Counted from the first letter of the stretch, positions 1 through 12,331 are shown. The stretch: DNA of 64,000 bases from Erythroxylum novogranatense (GCA_029891385.1 CM057227.1:93644818-93708817); one strand, 5' to 3'. Translations and numbers: made by a program. Notes: a model not told the origin generated them from the sequence alone.

Positions 1-1641
1 TGCTCCTGTTGTTGTCTCATCTGTGCTTAATTCTTCTCATACGCTACCTACATATCCATTTGTATTCTCTTCTTGTCTTACATCTTATTATCATTCTTTT
101 TTAGCAAATGTGTCGAATATTGAAAAGCCTAGTTCTTTTGAACAAGTTAAAACTAATTTGAATTGGTTGAATGCTATGGAGGATGAGTTAGCAACCCTTG
201 ATCATAATCATACTTGGGATTTGACTGTTTTGCCAAAGGGGAAGAAAGCTATAGGTTCTAAATGGGTTTATAAAATTAAACTCAAACCTGATGGAACTGT
301 TGATAGGTATAAGGCTAGGTTAGTAGAATCAAATTAAGGGGGTGGATTATAATGAATGTTTTTCTCCAGTTGCTAAAATGGTTACTGTGAGAATTTTTAT
401 AGCTATTGCTACTGCGAAGGGCTGGCCTTTACATCAATTGGATATCAATAATGCATTTTTGCATGGGTATATTAATGAGGAATTGTACAAGTTACCTCCT
501 CAAGGATATACCAAGGCTGCACCTAATCAAGTTTTTCATTTAAGGGGGTCTTTTTATGGCCTTAAGCAAGCCTCATGACAATGGAATCATGACCTTATTG
601 TTTCTCTTTGTCAACAAAATTTTGTACAATCTACTCATGATCTGTGTCTATTCATTAAATCTGAAGGGACTAAGTATATTGCTCTTATGGTGTATGTTGA
701 TGAAGTGTTGATCATGGGTCCGACGGAGGCATGTATTAATCAAGTCAAACAATTTTTACATGACAAATTTACTATTAAGGATATGGGTTTGCAAAATATT
801 TCTGTAGGTTAGAACTTACTAGGACATCTACTGGCTTGTATGTGAATAAGCTCAAGTATGTGTTGGATATTCTCAAAGATGCAGTGTTAACTTGTTCGAA
901 AGGGGTAGCTACTCCTCTTTCTCCTCATTGTCGGTTTGATGATGCTAACTCTCCTTTATTGGAGAATCCAAACAAATATCGGAGGTTAGTTGGGCGTCTC
1001 CTTTATCTTGGTTTTACCCGTCCTGACATCACTCATGCGACTCAACAATTAAGTTAATTTGTTCAAGCTCCTACTGAGCAACATTGGATGGTTGCCATTC
1101 ATGTGCTCAAGTATTTGAAGCAGTCTCCATCTACAGGTTTATTCTTCCCTTATGACAATTCTTGTTCTTTACATGCTTATTGTGATGCGAATTGGGCTAC
1201 ATGTCCTTTTAGTCGTAGATCTTTAACAGTTTTTTTTTATGTTCTTGACCAATGCACTGATTTCTTGAAAGACTAAGAAACAGTCTTTTTGCTGGCTGAA
1301 TACCATAGTCTTTCTACTACAGTTTGTGAGTTGCAGTGAGTTTCTTATTTGCTGGCTAATTTTCGAGTGCTTCTTTCCTTTCCTGTTTCCTTATAGTGTG
1401 ACAATTTGACTGCTGTCCATATTACTGCACATCCTATTTTTCATGAGAGGACAAAGCATTTGGAGATAGACTGTCATTTGGTTCGTGATAAATATAAAGA
1501 AGGCTTTCTTCTTCTTCAACATATTCCTTCCAAGCTTCAACTAGTTGATATGTTCACTAAAGCTTTATCAGCCCTTTTTTTAGTTTTTTGTTGTCCACGT
1601 TGGACTTATGTGATTGGCACCAAGCTCCACCTTGAAGGGGG
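1..1641 (+). pseudogene. Ty1/copia pol remnant: reverse transcriptase and RNase H
   Basis: This is the 3' part of a copia polyprotein; the element enters from outside the window. The N-terminal RT block (W-V-Y-K-I-K, K-A-R-L-V) reads from about 110 to 335. The next RT block (F-S-P-V-A, Q-L-D-I-N-N-A-F-L-H-G) reads in another frame from 342, followed by Y-G-L-K-Q-A-S. A TGA stop follows at about 577. The catalytic box at 692-703 reads Y-V-D-E instead of the usual Y-V-D-D. RNase H follows, with R-P-D-I-T, Y-C-D-A-N-W and F-H-E-R-T-K-H. Several frameshifts and stops break it into at least five pieces, so it cannot make an active enzyme. It ends at a polypurine tract just before the LTR. Confidence 0.9.
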
Positions 1642-1867
1642 TGTAGAATACTTTGTATTTATACTGTATTGTTTAGAGTATTGTGTATTGTGTACTGTAG
1701 CTGTTAAGTAGATATTGTAGCTGTTAATAAGTGTTTGCGTTTTGAGTGATTAGCTAGTGTCGTTTTCCTCTTTCCACATATAGTGATGGTACAAATACCA
1801 TCTGTATTCTGTAACTCTTTTAACGTGAAGTAAGCAATGATTAATTGAATCACTTTTACCCAAAACA
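1642..1867 (+). repeat. 3' LTR of the first copia element (putative)
   Basis: A G-rich polypurine tract at about 1629-1641 directly precedes TGTAGAATAC, as expected for a 3' LTR start. A plausible CA end lies at 1867 (CCCAAAACA), giving about 226 bp. The partner LTR is outside the window, so the end and the target duplication cannot be confirmed. Confidence 0.55.
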
Positions 1868-3109
1868 CGCAATCCCTAGAAATTGTTCAAACACTACTCA
1901 AAACTTGGAATTTGTTGCTGCATGGGCTTGTTACAAAGCTTTTGCTGATCTTATAAGGATTTTTTTTCCTTTTCCAATATGCATACCATGATAACAATCT
2001 CAGCCACGAGCAGTTTATAATAAAAATGTTCAGTTACTGCAAATGAGAGGGTAATCAAATAATAGAAACTTTCCTTTATATAATTCAAGCTTTGATTCCC
2101 AATCATAACGAATCGGCAAAAAACAAGATTCTAAATTGGACTCGTTACTTTTCTACCCTAAGCCTCACCCTTCTCCTTCAAGAACAAGAGCAGAACACAA
2201 CAATTCTTTGATATGATACATTAAACATATGAATCGAAATATAAGTTCCTTGCACCATCTTAATAATGCCAAATTGCTTGCTCCTTTTCTTTTCAAAATT
2301 ATTGCATGGAAGCAGCTGCCTTTAATGTTGGATGATTCATTGACGACATTAGTGAGCTTAGATTATTGAAGCGGCGGTATATGATGCAAGAATTATGAAG
2401 AAATATATCCAAATACATCCTTATCTCTTGTAGACAAAAAAATCTCCAGACATGTAAAGGCGAAATTTATACATGAATATACTCGTTCGCCATCTTAGCT
2501 TTATGGTTGGAAGGTGATATCTTTTTTTTTTCTAAGAAGGGAATATGTTAGTTGTAGACAAAAAAAGGAAAGTGTTTTCTCACACAAATTACAGATAAAT
2601 TCATGTCGATTTGCTTTCTTTGCAAAATTTGAACTAATTAATCAAAATTATATCACTCACCTCAACTTATTAGCAATTAGTTTTATAAAGAATATATATG
2701 TGGTTTATGTTTTACAATCTATGTTTAGTTGTAGATTTCATGACATAATTAAAAGTATTTTATCTTATGCACATTTATTTAATTAAATAACATATAAGAT
2801 ATAGTTTATGGATAAATATATTTAGCAAATAAACTTATGATGGAATAATAATTATAAAATTCATATTGTATTTATGCATTATCTCTAAATTATTCATAGT
2901 CATTTTTATATTAAGACCGAATATTAACAAAATAGAAAGAATAGCAAATATTGTGTTTCTTTCTTATAAAAGTTGTCGATCTCTTAAACTAAATTATAAA
3001 AGTATTTAAACAAATGTATAAGTGCTTATTGGATATTAAATTTACTAAAATAACCCAATAATAAGGCTTCTTGGATGGAACATTAAATGTGTATCTAAAA
3101 ATTCCATCT
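1868..3109. other. Unassigned AT-rich sequence
   Basis: No transposon protein or RNA gene is recognisable. The first 600 bases are less repetitive than the surroundings and may be a scrap of host DNA. From about 2510 the sequence becomes strongly AT-rich and featureless. Confidence 0.4.
2299..2466 (-). other. Possible host exon end, 55 codons
   Basis: A short open frame on the minus strand ends in ALKAAASMQ-like residues with a TAA stop at 2299-2301. It has mixed, non-repetitive composition (Y-R-R-F-N-N-L-S-S-L followed by M-N-H-P) and is not like any transposon domain I know. It is closed upstream by a TAA at 2467-2469, so as an exon it would need a splice acceptor inside it. I do not recognise the protein. 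It could equally be chance. Confidence 0.15.
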
Positions 3110-3562
3110 AAAAGTTTGGACTTATCTACTTATAATTATGAATTATAACTATAATTTATAATTATTACCATTATATTAGGAACCTAATGGATCACATGTT
3201 AAGAGTAATGAAATAGAAATTTTAATTTAAATTAAATTAGAATTAATTTTGAATCTTATACATTAGAGATCAAATATGATATATTAAAATTTTAAGATTA
3301 AATTATATGTAATTAAGTTAAACTTAAATTATAATTAATAGTTTAATTTTAATTAAAAAACATAAAGTCTTTTTTAATAAACAAAAGAGAAAAGATATCA
3401 AGAAGCTAGCATCATGTCTTTTCCTTTCTAACATAGAGTTCTCTTTCTCTGCTCCATAGATATCATTACATATTAGACATTTAAACAATTTATGGTTGAC
3501 AGTTCGAAATTTTTTTCGTTCTATTCTAAATTAGATATCTTTGTTTAGTTCGAAGTTCTTGC
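3110..3562 (+). repeat. Dispersed repeat copy A, probable decayed copia LTR
   Basis: This segment is collinear with 36473-36900. Shared landmarks, in order, are ATAATTATGAATTA, an AGGAACCTAAT-type box followed by a TCACAT box, a GATATCAAG box with GAGCTAGCA, and TAGAGTTCTCTTTCTC. The 'aacctaatg…tcaca' and 'agctagca' boxes also occur in the copia A LTR (around 9540 and 10151), so it is likely an old LTR of a related copia family. The CACTA element at 3566 lies just downstream. Confidence 0.5.
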
Positions 3563-3565
3563 TTG

Positions 3566-5124
3566 CACTACAAGAAAAATGAAGTTTAGCGACGGAAATT
3601 TCCGACGGAATATGGATATATTCCGTCGGTAACCTTATTTAGCAACAGAATTTACTGACGAAAAAAGTCGTCGGAGATACAGTCGTAGGTAAATTTACCG
3701 ACGGAAATTATTCTGTCTGTAAATTTATCTACGGAATTACCGACGGAAATTATTCCGTCGTTAATTTATCTACGGAATTACCGACGATATAAAATAAAAA
3801 TTTTCAGTCAGAAAATTACCAACGGAATTGAATTTCCGTCGGTAATTAGGGACGGAAAAAATTTCCGTCGCTAAATCCAATATTTTACCAACGGAATTTT
3901 TGTTCCGTCGGTAAATTTGCTGAAAACAATTTTTTAAATTGTACCTGCAAAATGTTTAGTTTCTGTAAAAGCTACCTTGAAGATAACTTCATTATTTCAA
4001 GTAAAAGAATTCAAATAATGAAATTCATACTAAAAAAGATCCGAAAATAAAGAACTGAAACTATTTTTTTAAAGAACAAACAGTTCATCAAACATCTTAC
4101 ATGTATCAGAAATTTATCTCAATATTACAACTAAAATTACGTCTTGTCTCTTCTATCACTAATATTTATACCTTAAAGTTATTTTCCAATAACAAAATAT
4201 ACAAATAAATGAAAGTAATAAACACCCAAATTAACTTTCATCCAATATATGAAAAAACACAACAGTAGTTGCAAAAATACCTCCACAGAGGGACATGATG
4301 ACAATGGTTGGAGAAGACAACGACGAAAGCGTAAAAGAAGTCCTGATAGAGACATGAGCTCCAAGAAAACCGAAGAGGAGACACAGGGAGAAGGAAGAAG
4401 AAGAAAGGAAGAAGAAGACATAAGTGGGAGGGAGATGTCGGAATTTATAAAGAATTTACCGACGGAATTACCGACGGAAATGTCCGTAGGTAAATTCAAA
4501 AATTTTAATTCCGCCAAAAATTCTCGCTTTTTTACCGACGGAACGAAAACGTCCGTCGCTAAATCATATTTCCCGATGGAATTTACCTATAGAATTGTCC
4601 GTAGGTAAACTAAAAAATTTTAATTCCGCCAAAAATTCCGGCCTTTTTACCGACGGAACGAAATTTCCGTCGCTAAATCACTCCGTAGATAAACTCAAAA
4701 ATTTTTATTCCGCCAAAAACTCACTCCATATTTAGCAATGGAATTTTTCCGTCGCTAAATTCTGTTGCTAATTTTGCTGCGACGAATTTCCTTCAAATTT
4801 AGCGACGAATAATAATACCGTCGCTAAATCACTCAATTTTAGCGACGGAAATACGCATTCCGTCGCTAATTACCAACGGTATATTTTCCGTCGCTAATTT
4901 TTCGTTGCTAAATTGTAGTGATTACCAACGACCATATTTTTCCGTCGCTAATTTTCGTTGTTAATTTTGCCGCGATGAATTCCTTGCAAATTTAGCGATG
5001 AATAGTAGTACCGTCGCTAAATCATTCAATTTTAGCGACAGAAATCATATTTCTGTCGCTAATTGCCAACGATAATTATTCCGTCGCTAAATGTTCGTTG
5101 CTAATCCACATTTTTCTTGTAGTG
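3566..5124. mobile_element. Non-autonomous CACTA (EnSpm) transposon 1
   Basis: The left end is CACTACAAGAAAAATG and the right end is its exact 16-base reverse complement. Both ends are flanked by the 3-bp target duplication TTG (3563-3565 and 5125-5127). The subterminal regions are filled with direct and inverted copies of TTTAGCGACGG / CCGTCGCTAAA, typical of transposase-binding repeats of CACTA elements. About 1.56 kb long, it encodes no transposase. The overlapping open frames at 4179-4608 are products of the repeat and a purine-rich tract, not genes. It would need a transposase in trans. Confidence 0.93.
4765..5124. repeat. Tandem duplication of the right end of CACTA 1
   Basis: The block 4765-4920 (GCTGCGACGAATT, TTTAGCGACGAATAATA, repeat arms, ending TTGTAGTG) recurs at about 4950-5124 (GCCGCGATGAATT, TTTAGCGATGAATAGTA, repeat arms, ending CTTGTAGTG). 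The first copy therefore ends in an internal relic of the terminus, without the full TIR. Confidence 0.7.
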
Positions 5125-5127
5125 TTG

Positions 5128-8100
5128 ATTGTCGTTGATTTGAATAAATTTAAGCTTTCAAATGTTTTTATTTTCTCATAACTTGTTTGTTAATTTATGG
5201 AAAAATAAATCTTCAGTTTCTGAAATCTTAATGTTTGTCGGGTTGTATTCCTTGAGGTGTTAGCCTTTAATCTCCATTTTGATCTCAAGGTAGACTTACA
5301 AACCAATTGTACTTTGTGAACTAGAATCTAATTCCTTATAGCTTAAATTAAGGTCTTCAGAAGAGCCTGATGCTGAATGTTTAAGTGTTGAAATATACTG
5401 TTTTTTTCTAACCGTACACTGTGATGCTTAAAACAAATTGGAATATGATTATATCCAATACTATGAACACTCCGCCAAACTTAGTATCATATTAGGTTTT
5501 AGTACAATACTGTACCAGTATCAATCAATACCGGGTATTGTTTCAAGTAATTTTTTAAATTTATAAAATAGTCCTTGATTTTCTTAAAACTTGCAAAATA
5601 GTTCATTGTCATATTGTACAGTTGTACTGTATATTTTAACCCTCTATCAAAAATAATCATAATAAATAATATCACAATTAATATGAAATAACAATAATTT
5701 TAGATATTTCACATATAAATAATAACCACAATTCATGTGAAAAAGACAATCATCATCATACAAATATAAAATTAAGAAAAATACAAAATATTTAAAATAT
5801 TACAATTTCAATTTTCATTATATAATAAATAATAATTACATCAAAACATCCAATAAAATAATAATAAATATCCTTAACTCTCAATTATTACAATTTATAA
5901 TAAAAGTTCGTGATAAGGAAACAACCAAGTAGAATTGAAGCATGAAACAAAAACATATATTATTTAATTTACTATCAATTAAATATATTATATATTTAAC
6001 TAATTAAAATTACTTATTAATAAAATTATAAATATCTTAATTTATTTTATAATTTATTTTATTAATTTTAATAAATATAATTAAATTTAAACATATTTTA
6101 AAAATATATTTCAAATAAATTTTGATTTAATAATTTAAATATATATAATAAATATTAGTATATAAACAATAATTTTAAATTATTTGTTTTAAAAATAAAA
6201 TATTTTATTAATACTTTATTAATAAATATTATATAAAAGATTAAAAATTTTAAATAAAATAATTTTTAAAGTTTTATTTAATGTATAATTATTATTAGTA
6301 ATAAATATTTTATTTTATTTTAAAAATAAAAATAAAAATCACAATAAAAATTGAACTAAATAACTAATTAAAAAACTTTGAAAAAAAGAAAGGGGAGACG
6401 ATAGCAATATTTTAAATTTTTTTGGAAATTTTTTTAATAAATCTCCATATTTTTCAAAATTTTTTATAGCGGCCAGTATATGGCTGATATTATAAATACT
6501 ATAGGTACCAGTCGGTATGAGACGAAACACGTCGATACTAACCGATACTTACACCGAGTGCATACTTACACCGAGTGCATAAGTATCTCCAGCTAGTACG
6601 AAACAAAATTCAAAACCTTGATTTAGTCTACTTCTTTTCTCCATTGATTTTAGTGTCCATTCTAAAATAGATTACTGGCTCTTATATTGCTTATTAAATT
6701 GGAATTTGTAGTTAATTAAAATCCTATAAAATTAAGAAATTTATTTTTATATAATTAAGAAAGATATTTTAATCAAAATTATTTATTTCAATTTGATTGA
6801 AATAATATGAGTTTATTATTTGTTTATAAGGTTATGGTTCTATCTTATTTAGAATTATGTCTTTATTAATTTCAATAACAAATTTCTTGATTAATTAAAA
6901 GGTATTTTGATTAAAAATTCAAAAATATTTTCATTTATTAATTTAAAGGAATTTTTTCAAAATTTTAGAAAATAATTTTATAATTTATTAAGAAATAATT
7001 TTAACTAATTAAGAAAATAATATGTAGATAAGTAATGTAAAGAAATTTTAAAATTAAATATTGAAAGTATTTTCCTTTGATGTTAAAACTAGTCTTCTAA
7101 TTAAAGAAATGCGATTTTAATTAGATTATAAATAGCTTTCTAACTAGATTTGAATATTTTACTTATCAAATTAAAAAAAGGATTTTTTGAGTTATAGTAA
7201 GTAAGAATAGTAATTTATTAAAATTTTTTAATTAAATTGTTAAAGGAATCAAGATAATTGAAAATATTTTCAATTGAATCTGAAAATTATTTATAAAGCA
7301 AATTGAATTTCTATTTAGAATAGAAACTTGATTTATTTAAAACCAATGATTTAATCTATTTTAATTATTCAAAGAGTTAAGTATTATTTTAAATTATGAA
7401 GATTGTATTAAAATTATAATCAAATAATGTTTCAAACATATAATTTGTTTATATAGAAATAACACTTGATATTTTTGCATATAATTCAATTATACTTGTA
7501 AATTGAGTTATGTCTATTGTGTTTTGTTTGATATATTTAAAGTAAATCTTTATTATATATTTTGTGTGCGTGTGTGTGTATTTGATGAGAACAACAACAC
7601 TTAGTAAGATTTTTAATTCTATTTAGCGCTGGGTCCGAGGTGATCAAATTGTTTTGTATTTGATGAGAACATTTAAAAATAAATAACTTATTAGAATATT
7701 AAGTGCATGTCTAAAATATGATTATTGCCTTCCATTGTTATAAAACTAAATTAGAGTACTATTTATTGTTACACTTATTGGACAAACTTAAAGTTACTTT
7801 AATTTGAATATGTTTATTCTTATGATAATGGATCCTACTTAACTAAATTTGTGTGAAATAATACGAGATGTGATGGATAAATATTATTTATCTAATTTAA
7901 GTTTAGTTAGTTTTCTAAAAATCTCAAAATCAACTAAATTTATATAGGATTCTAGTCCACTAGAAAGATTAGAGTAATCTTTTAAAATAATAGTGAGAGA
8001 TATTATTTTGAATAAAATAGTAGGACCAAAAAATATGACAAATGGCATGATCTTATTTGGTTGTCATGGTATATAACCTATTACTTACTTTTTTACAATA

Positions 8101-8521
8101 AAAAAGGAAATAAAAGAAGAATTTTGGTTTTAGATAACAAAATTGTTTCTCTCTCTAGAATCATCTTCTTTCTCTCTTCTCTTCTCCAGAGAGTATGATA
8201 TCCTTTCACTTGCTTGCTTCTTTATATCTCTTCTCATCTTATTTACCTATGCATCTCTATATTTTTTTCTTCCCTCGCCTAAATGGAAGCTTACTTGATT
8301 TGTTTTTCCTTGTCTTACTAGCATACTCTCGTAGTAAAGGCTTTCTTGCTATCTTACTTAGACTACTTTTCCTACCCAATCAATCTTTCTTCCATCAATA
8401 ACAGCTTTTCAGCCTTTCTCTTATCCTTTGACCCGTCCCTTTTAAAATAGAAATCCCCCTAATAATGCTAGCTACAAATAAAATAGAATTCCTATCTTTT
8501 CTCCTCACTATGCACTGTACC
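5128..8521. other. Long AT-rich non-coding stretch
   Basis: No coding feature is supported over 3.4 kb. It contains (TA)- and (TAAT)-rich sequence, a short TG microsatellite at about 7564-7580, and a short tandem duplication of CTTACACCGAGTGCAT at about 6546-6580. A MITE-like end containing CAAAACCTTGATTTAG lies at about 6610-6625. From 7600 to 8200 the text resembles another decayed LTR with a pyrimidine-rich leader (8147-8190), but I could not bound it. The last 300 bases may be the 5' untranslated part of the LINE that resumes at 30097. Confidence 0.4.
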
Positions 8522-10372
8522 TGTTAGAGTAGTGCCCTAAAGGCAATCCCCTTTAGCGCATTTTGTTCATAGTCATGTACAGACTCTATGAATAAATAAA
8601 GCAAGGCATACTTCATTTATTTGATATTCATTTTATTATGAATTGATAATGATCTTTAATCAAATTAATGAAGTCCCTGATACATGACATAGCATGAAGG
8701 AAATTATGATGTGATCATACTACTGAGATTCCTATCATGTGCAATTATGTCAGTATTTAAATTATCCCTAGTCATAGGATTAATGAGACTGGACATCGTT
8801 AATCCGGATAGACTAGCACATGTCAAACTTCTTGATTGGATCAAGCAGTGGATCTCAGAAAACTGTAAATATTGAGATATTTAGATTTGACATGTGGATG
8901 CTTACTAGTGGTAGTAAGTACATTGGATGACCTGCTATGAGATCATCACATGGATGTCCTATACAAATGTCAGTGATAATCTCATCATAGCAATGGTGCA
9001 AGTATCCTTAGACTTGAGGTACTCAAGGATATCTTGGTCTCGATTACGACTTTGACTCCATTCCTTGTTGCCTTTCAGAGGTCGCTCATAGGGTGGTGAT
9101 TGGGTACAGCTTGAGGTATTCGAAGGTAATTGAGTAGCCAATAGAGGATTCACCACTTCTGTTATAGCAGAAGAGATACCCATGGCCTCTTATTAGGATC
9201 ATTACTTTGAAGTCTCTGGCGCCGGAGCAAACATATGTCATGAAGATGGTCTTCATGGACATATAAAGTAATGAGTCCTAGGACGAGAACTGATTACACT
9301 TAGACTAGATTTGATCTGATCAGTCTAGTAAGAGTTGACACATTGCCCATACTCAAATCAAGTGGGGTATAGCATGGTGAAAGGACGAATTGCACGGTAA
9401 TTGTCTATGGAAGGGTTCGTGATATGGTTTCATTAGTCAAACCAATTACTTTCCGGTCAATTGGGGGTCACGATGTGTTGCTAGATACCGCTCATGACTT
9501 GCTCAGATTAAGTGTTAATCTAAGTGGCCAACATAACCGGAACCTAATGGGTCACACGATAAGAGTGACTCTTGAGAATCAGTAAAATAGTTTGAGACGG
9601 AGATCCGATATCCGGAGAGCAATAGGATTAAATGGATCCCGATGAGATTGGGATATGTCCATGAGATCGCGACATCGACATTCTTGAAAACCGTTTCGGT
9701 GATTTTTCGACGGCGGGGCCCGGCAGACCGGTAGGACCGACCCCAGTTTGACTGGACCACTTCAGCAATTATATATATTAATTAATTAAGTAAATAATTA
9801 ATTAATTATATATATTTATGTTGAATTTCGTGGAAGCTATTAAATGGAGAAGAGATGTAAGTTTGAAAAGTCAAACTTCATCATTATTTAGCATTTTAAG
9901 GCATTTTTATGCCTCCTACGTGGATGAGCCATCCACCAAGCCTTTATATGTGTTTTAAGTGTTAAATATACATATAAGAAGCTATGGAAAGAAAGCTTGC
10001 ACGGTGGGGAAGAGAGAAGAGTCGAAAGTTTAAAGGTTAAGCTTGGAAAATTTGATTTTCACCTTCTTCCTCTCATCCTCTCAAGTTTGCTTCTACTTCT
10101 CCAAGGCTCCACCAAGTTCATCTCACTTGCTCTCCAAGGCTAAGGTAAGAGCTAGCACTCTTTTCTTTAGTCTAGCTATTCCCGGGTCAAAAGAGTTTGT
10201 CCCGGTTAGGTTTTCCGACCTCTGCGTGGATACCGTTAGAGACGGTCTCCTTTGGTCGTTATGGTTTGATTGTTTGTACTTACACATGGATCCTGGCTTT
10301 CGGGAATGTCCGGGACTCAAAATTTTAAATTCGCACTGTGGGCATGTGATGCCTACCGGGATTTTCCTCTGA
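8522..10372 (+). repeat. 5' LTR of copia A (about 1.85 kb)
   Basis: Starts TGTTAGAGTAGTGCCC. The matching 3' LTR starts at 28259 with the same bases, and the two are collinear throughout. The downstream half carries a palindromic AT block (about 9770-9820) and a pyrimidine-rich leader (about 10060-10140). Its end (CCTCTGA) differs from the 3' copy (CCTACA), one of many small differences discussed in Part 2. Confidence 0.92.
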
Positions 10373-10384
10373 TGGTATCGAGAC
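10373..10384 (+). other. Primer binding site of copia A
   Basis: TGGTATCGAGAC directly follows the LTR. It matches the initiator-methionine tRNA primer site TGGTATCAGAG except that CAG is read as CG. Confidence 0.7.
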
Positions 10385-11374
10385 ACTTGTGTTGTATAAG
10401 CAGATTAAAATGATAACTAGGTGGAGTTCCTTAGTGATTGATTTGCTGATGCATGTTATTTGTGTGAATTTCGAATCAGTATAGAGATGCATGTTTTGAA
10501 ATTTCTTGCTCAGAATTGTTCATAACATGTTATAGAATATGTTTGTGAAAGATGAGAATTTATCAATTTGATTTGATATGGTTTTGCTATTTAATTCCCT
10601 CAAGTTTGGATCTTTGTCTTGTTGATCGTTTAAAAAGGTATGCTTGTAAATTCGAGAAGAAATTCTAGAAAAATTGTTTTTCGGATTGGTTTTCACCGAC
10701 ATGTCCCTAAAATGTGGATGGAAAATTGTTTTCAAGGTGATTTACTATTTATTTCGAATTTCTTGTGTCTTTGTTGGGAATGTCTCGTGTTGGAGAACAT
10801 GATTCATTTCGACTAGATTGCTGAGGTTCAATGAGTTTTTGTAGGAAATAAATCCTGGAAAATTTCATGGAGCATGTTGGGAACATGTGTTAACCTCTGT
10901 AATTTTCTCAGAATTTATTGAAAGTGTTTCAATGATCATTTTGAGCAAAAGGCGAGCTTGGCGCTTTGAGAAACATCTTTGAAACATTATGTTTGAAATG
11001 ATTGCTTGTGTTATTTTCAGTTCCAATGCCTTGAATCATTTTTATAGTGATTAAAAATGAGTTATATTGATGTGGCATGCATCCCAAGTTGAGATTCTTG
11101 AATTTAGGTTTCCAATAATTTTTGGATATCGAATAGGTCACTTTAGCGTCTCGTTAGCTTATTCCGTTATCTTGGTTATTTTGGCCGTCACAATTTTGTG
11201 ACAAGTGCCGAAGTAATCTTGATAACGTGTAGCCTACCTAGAGATACTTAGCATGATTATTTGGTGTCCTTGAATTATGTGGAAATCTAGTGATTAATAT
11301 ATAGTATTATGAATTGGAAATGCACAGATTGAGAATTAGCCGATTAGATAGCAATTCCAAATGCACAAATGAAC

Positions 11375-11548
11375 AAGTCGACTTATATGTTCATAAGTCG
11401 ACTTGTTTGGTGCACTGTAGACTAATAAGTCGACTTGCACAATGGTACAAGTCGACTTGTTCATGCACAGTTGCACAAGTCGAATTACACATGCATAAGT
11501 CGACTTATACAGAGCCATAAGTCAACTTATACATATACAAGTCGACTT
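11375..11548. repeat. Array of AAGTCGACTT palindromes
   Basis: Six exact copies of the 10-bp palindrome AAGTCGACTT start at 11375, 11395, 11427, 11449, 11497 and 11539. Two one-base variants start at 11477 (AAGTCGAATT) and 11519 (AAGTCAACTT). Start-to-start spacings are 20, 32, 22, 28, 20, 22 and 20 bp. Spacers are short and often contain TGCAC or ATAC. Confidence 0.9.
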
Positions 11549-11753
11549 ATATCATGCCTTGGTAGGATGATGGGTGATTTTCGGTATAAATTCAATGTGA
11601 TTGATGCAATGCCTTAAATCAGACCATATAGTCATGGTGACTATGATCCTTGGATGAGATTAGAAAGATGAGACCTAAAATCCCTCAATTTAAAATATGA
11701 AAACTAACGCCTTCCATTAATATGGTAAGAACCAGAGTTCTTATAGGGTTGGG

Positions 11754-12145
11754 TTGTTGAGCTAACCTCAAGCTCACTCTATACGAATATGTTCAAACCA
11801 TGAAAATATGATTTTCGGATTAATGGGTCGGTTTTCCTAGAAGCGTTGATTTGTTGAGCTAACCTCAAGGTCGGCGTGGGACAGAGGCGAAATTGGGTAG
11901 TGTACATCAGATGTACGCGCATCAAGTGTTGATAACCCAATGTATGTGCATACATCAACTGTTGATAGCACTGATCGATAGTTGTGTCTAAGATGTAATT
12001 GGTATGTCTGATACCTCCCGAGACATAAGATGGCTTGTTGAGCTAACCTCAAGGTCATTCTTAATGTCGGTCATCGATGATGCAATTGGTATGACCGATA
12101 CCTACCGATTGACCTAAGGTGACTTGTTGAGCTAACCTCAAGGTC
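11754..12145 (+). repeat. Four hairpin repeats TTGTTGAGCTAACCTCAA
   Basis: Copies begin at 11754, 11851, 12035 and 12124. Each contains TTGAG-CTAAC-CTCAA, which can fold into a 5-bp stem with a 5-base loop. The last copies are separated by GGTATG-N-GATACC hairpins (around 12000 and 12090), so a larger unit of about 90 bp is partly duplicated. Confidence 0.8.
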
Positions 12146-12331
12146 ATTCTTAGTAATGTCGGATATCGACCCACTAGGTCAATGTGCCATTTTGTTTCTT
12201 GGATTCATGATGAGGGTTATGGATTCTATTGAAACTAGTGGGAGCCATATGTATGTCATTTAAGTCCTTATGGTCATACATTTAATTCTATTCTAACTTT
12301 ATTTCTCTCTCTACGTTTAGGTTGATTGAAG

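Larger units (their letters stand above)
10385..12331 (+). other. Long untranslated leader of copia A
   Basis: Almost 2 kb between the primer site and gag with no credible coding frame. It holds two separate repeat arrays, annotated below. Such a long structured leader could carry packaging or translation signals, but that is inference. Confidence 0.7.

Noticed and set aside
4179..4608. Overlapping open frames on both strands inside CACTA 1 (112 and 119 codons)
   Set aside because: They arise from the subterminal repeats and a purine-rich tract, with low-complexity translations and no known domain.
8195..8401. 68-codon hydrophobic frame that looks like a membrane peptide
   Set aside because: Leu/Phe/Ser bias comes from pyrimidine-rich DNA; no conserved motif.
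10043..10386. Frames of about 100 codons on both strands around the end of the copia A 5' LTR
   Set aside because: They straddle the LTR end, primer site and leader; the equivalent frame is not kept in the 3' LTR.
11375..11548. The AAGTCGACTT array looks like a CRISPR array at first sight
   Set aside because: Repeats are only 10 bp, spacers are related to each other, and it lies in a copia leader of a plant genome.
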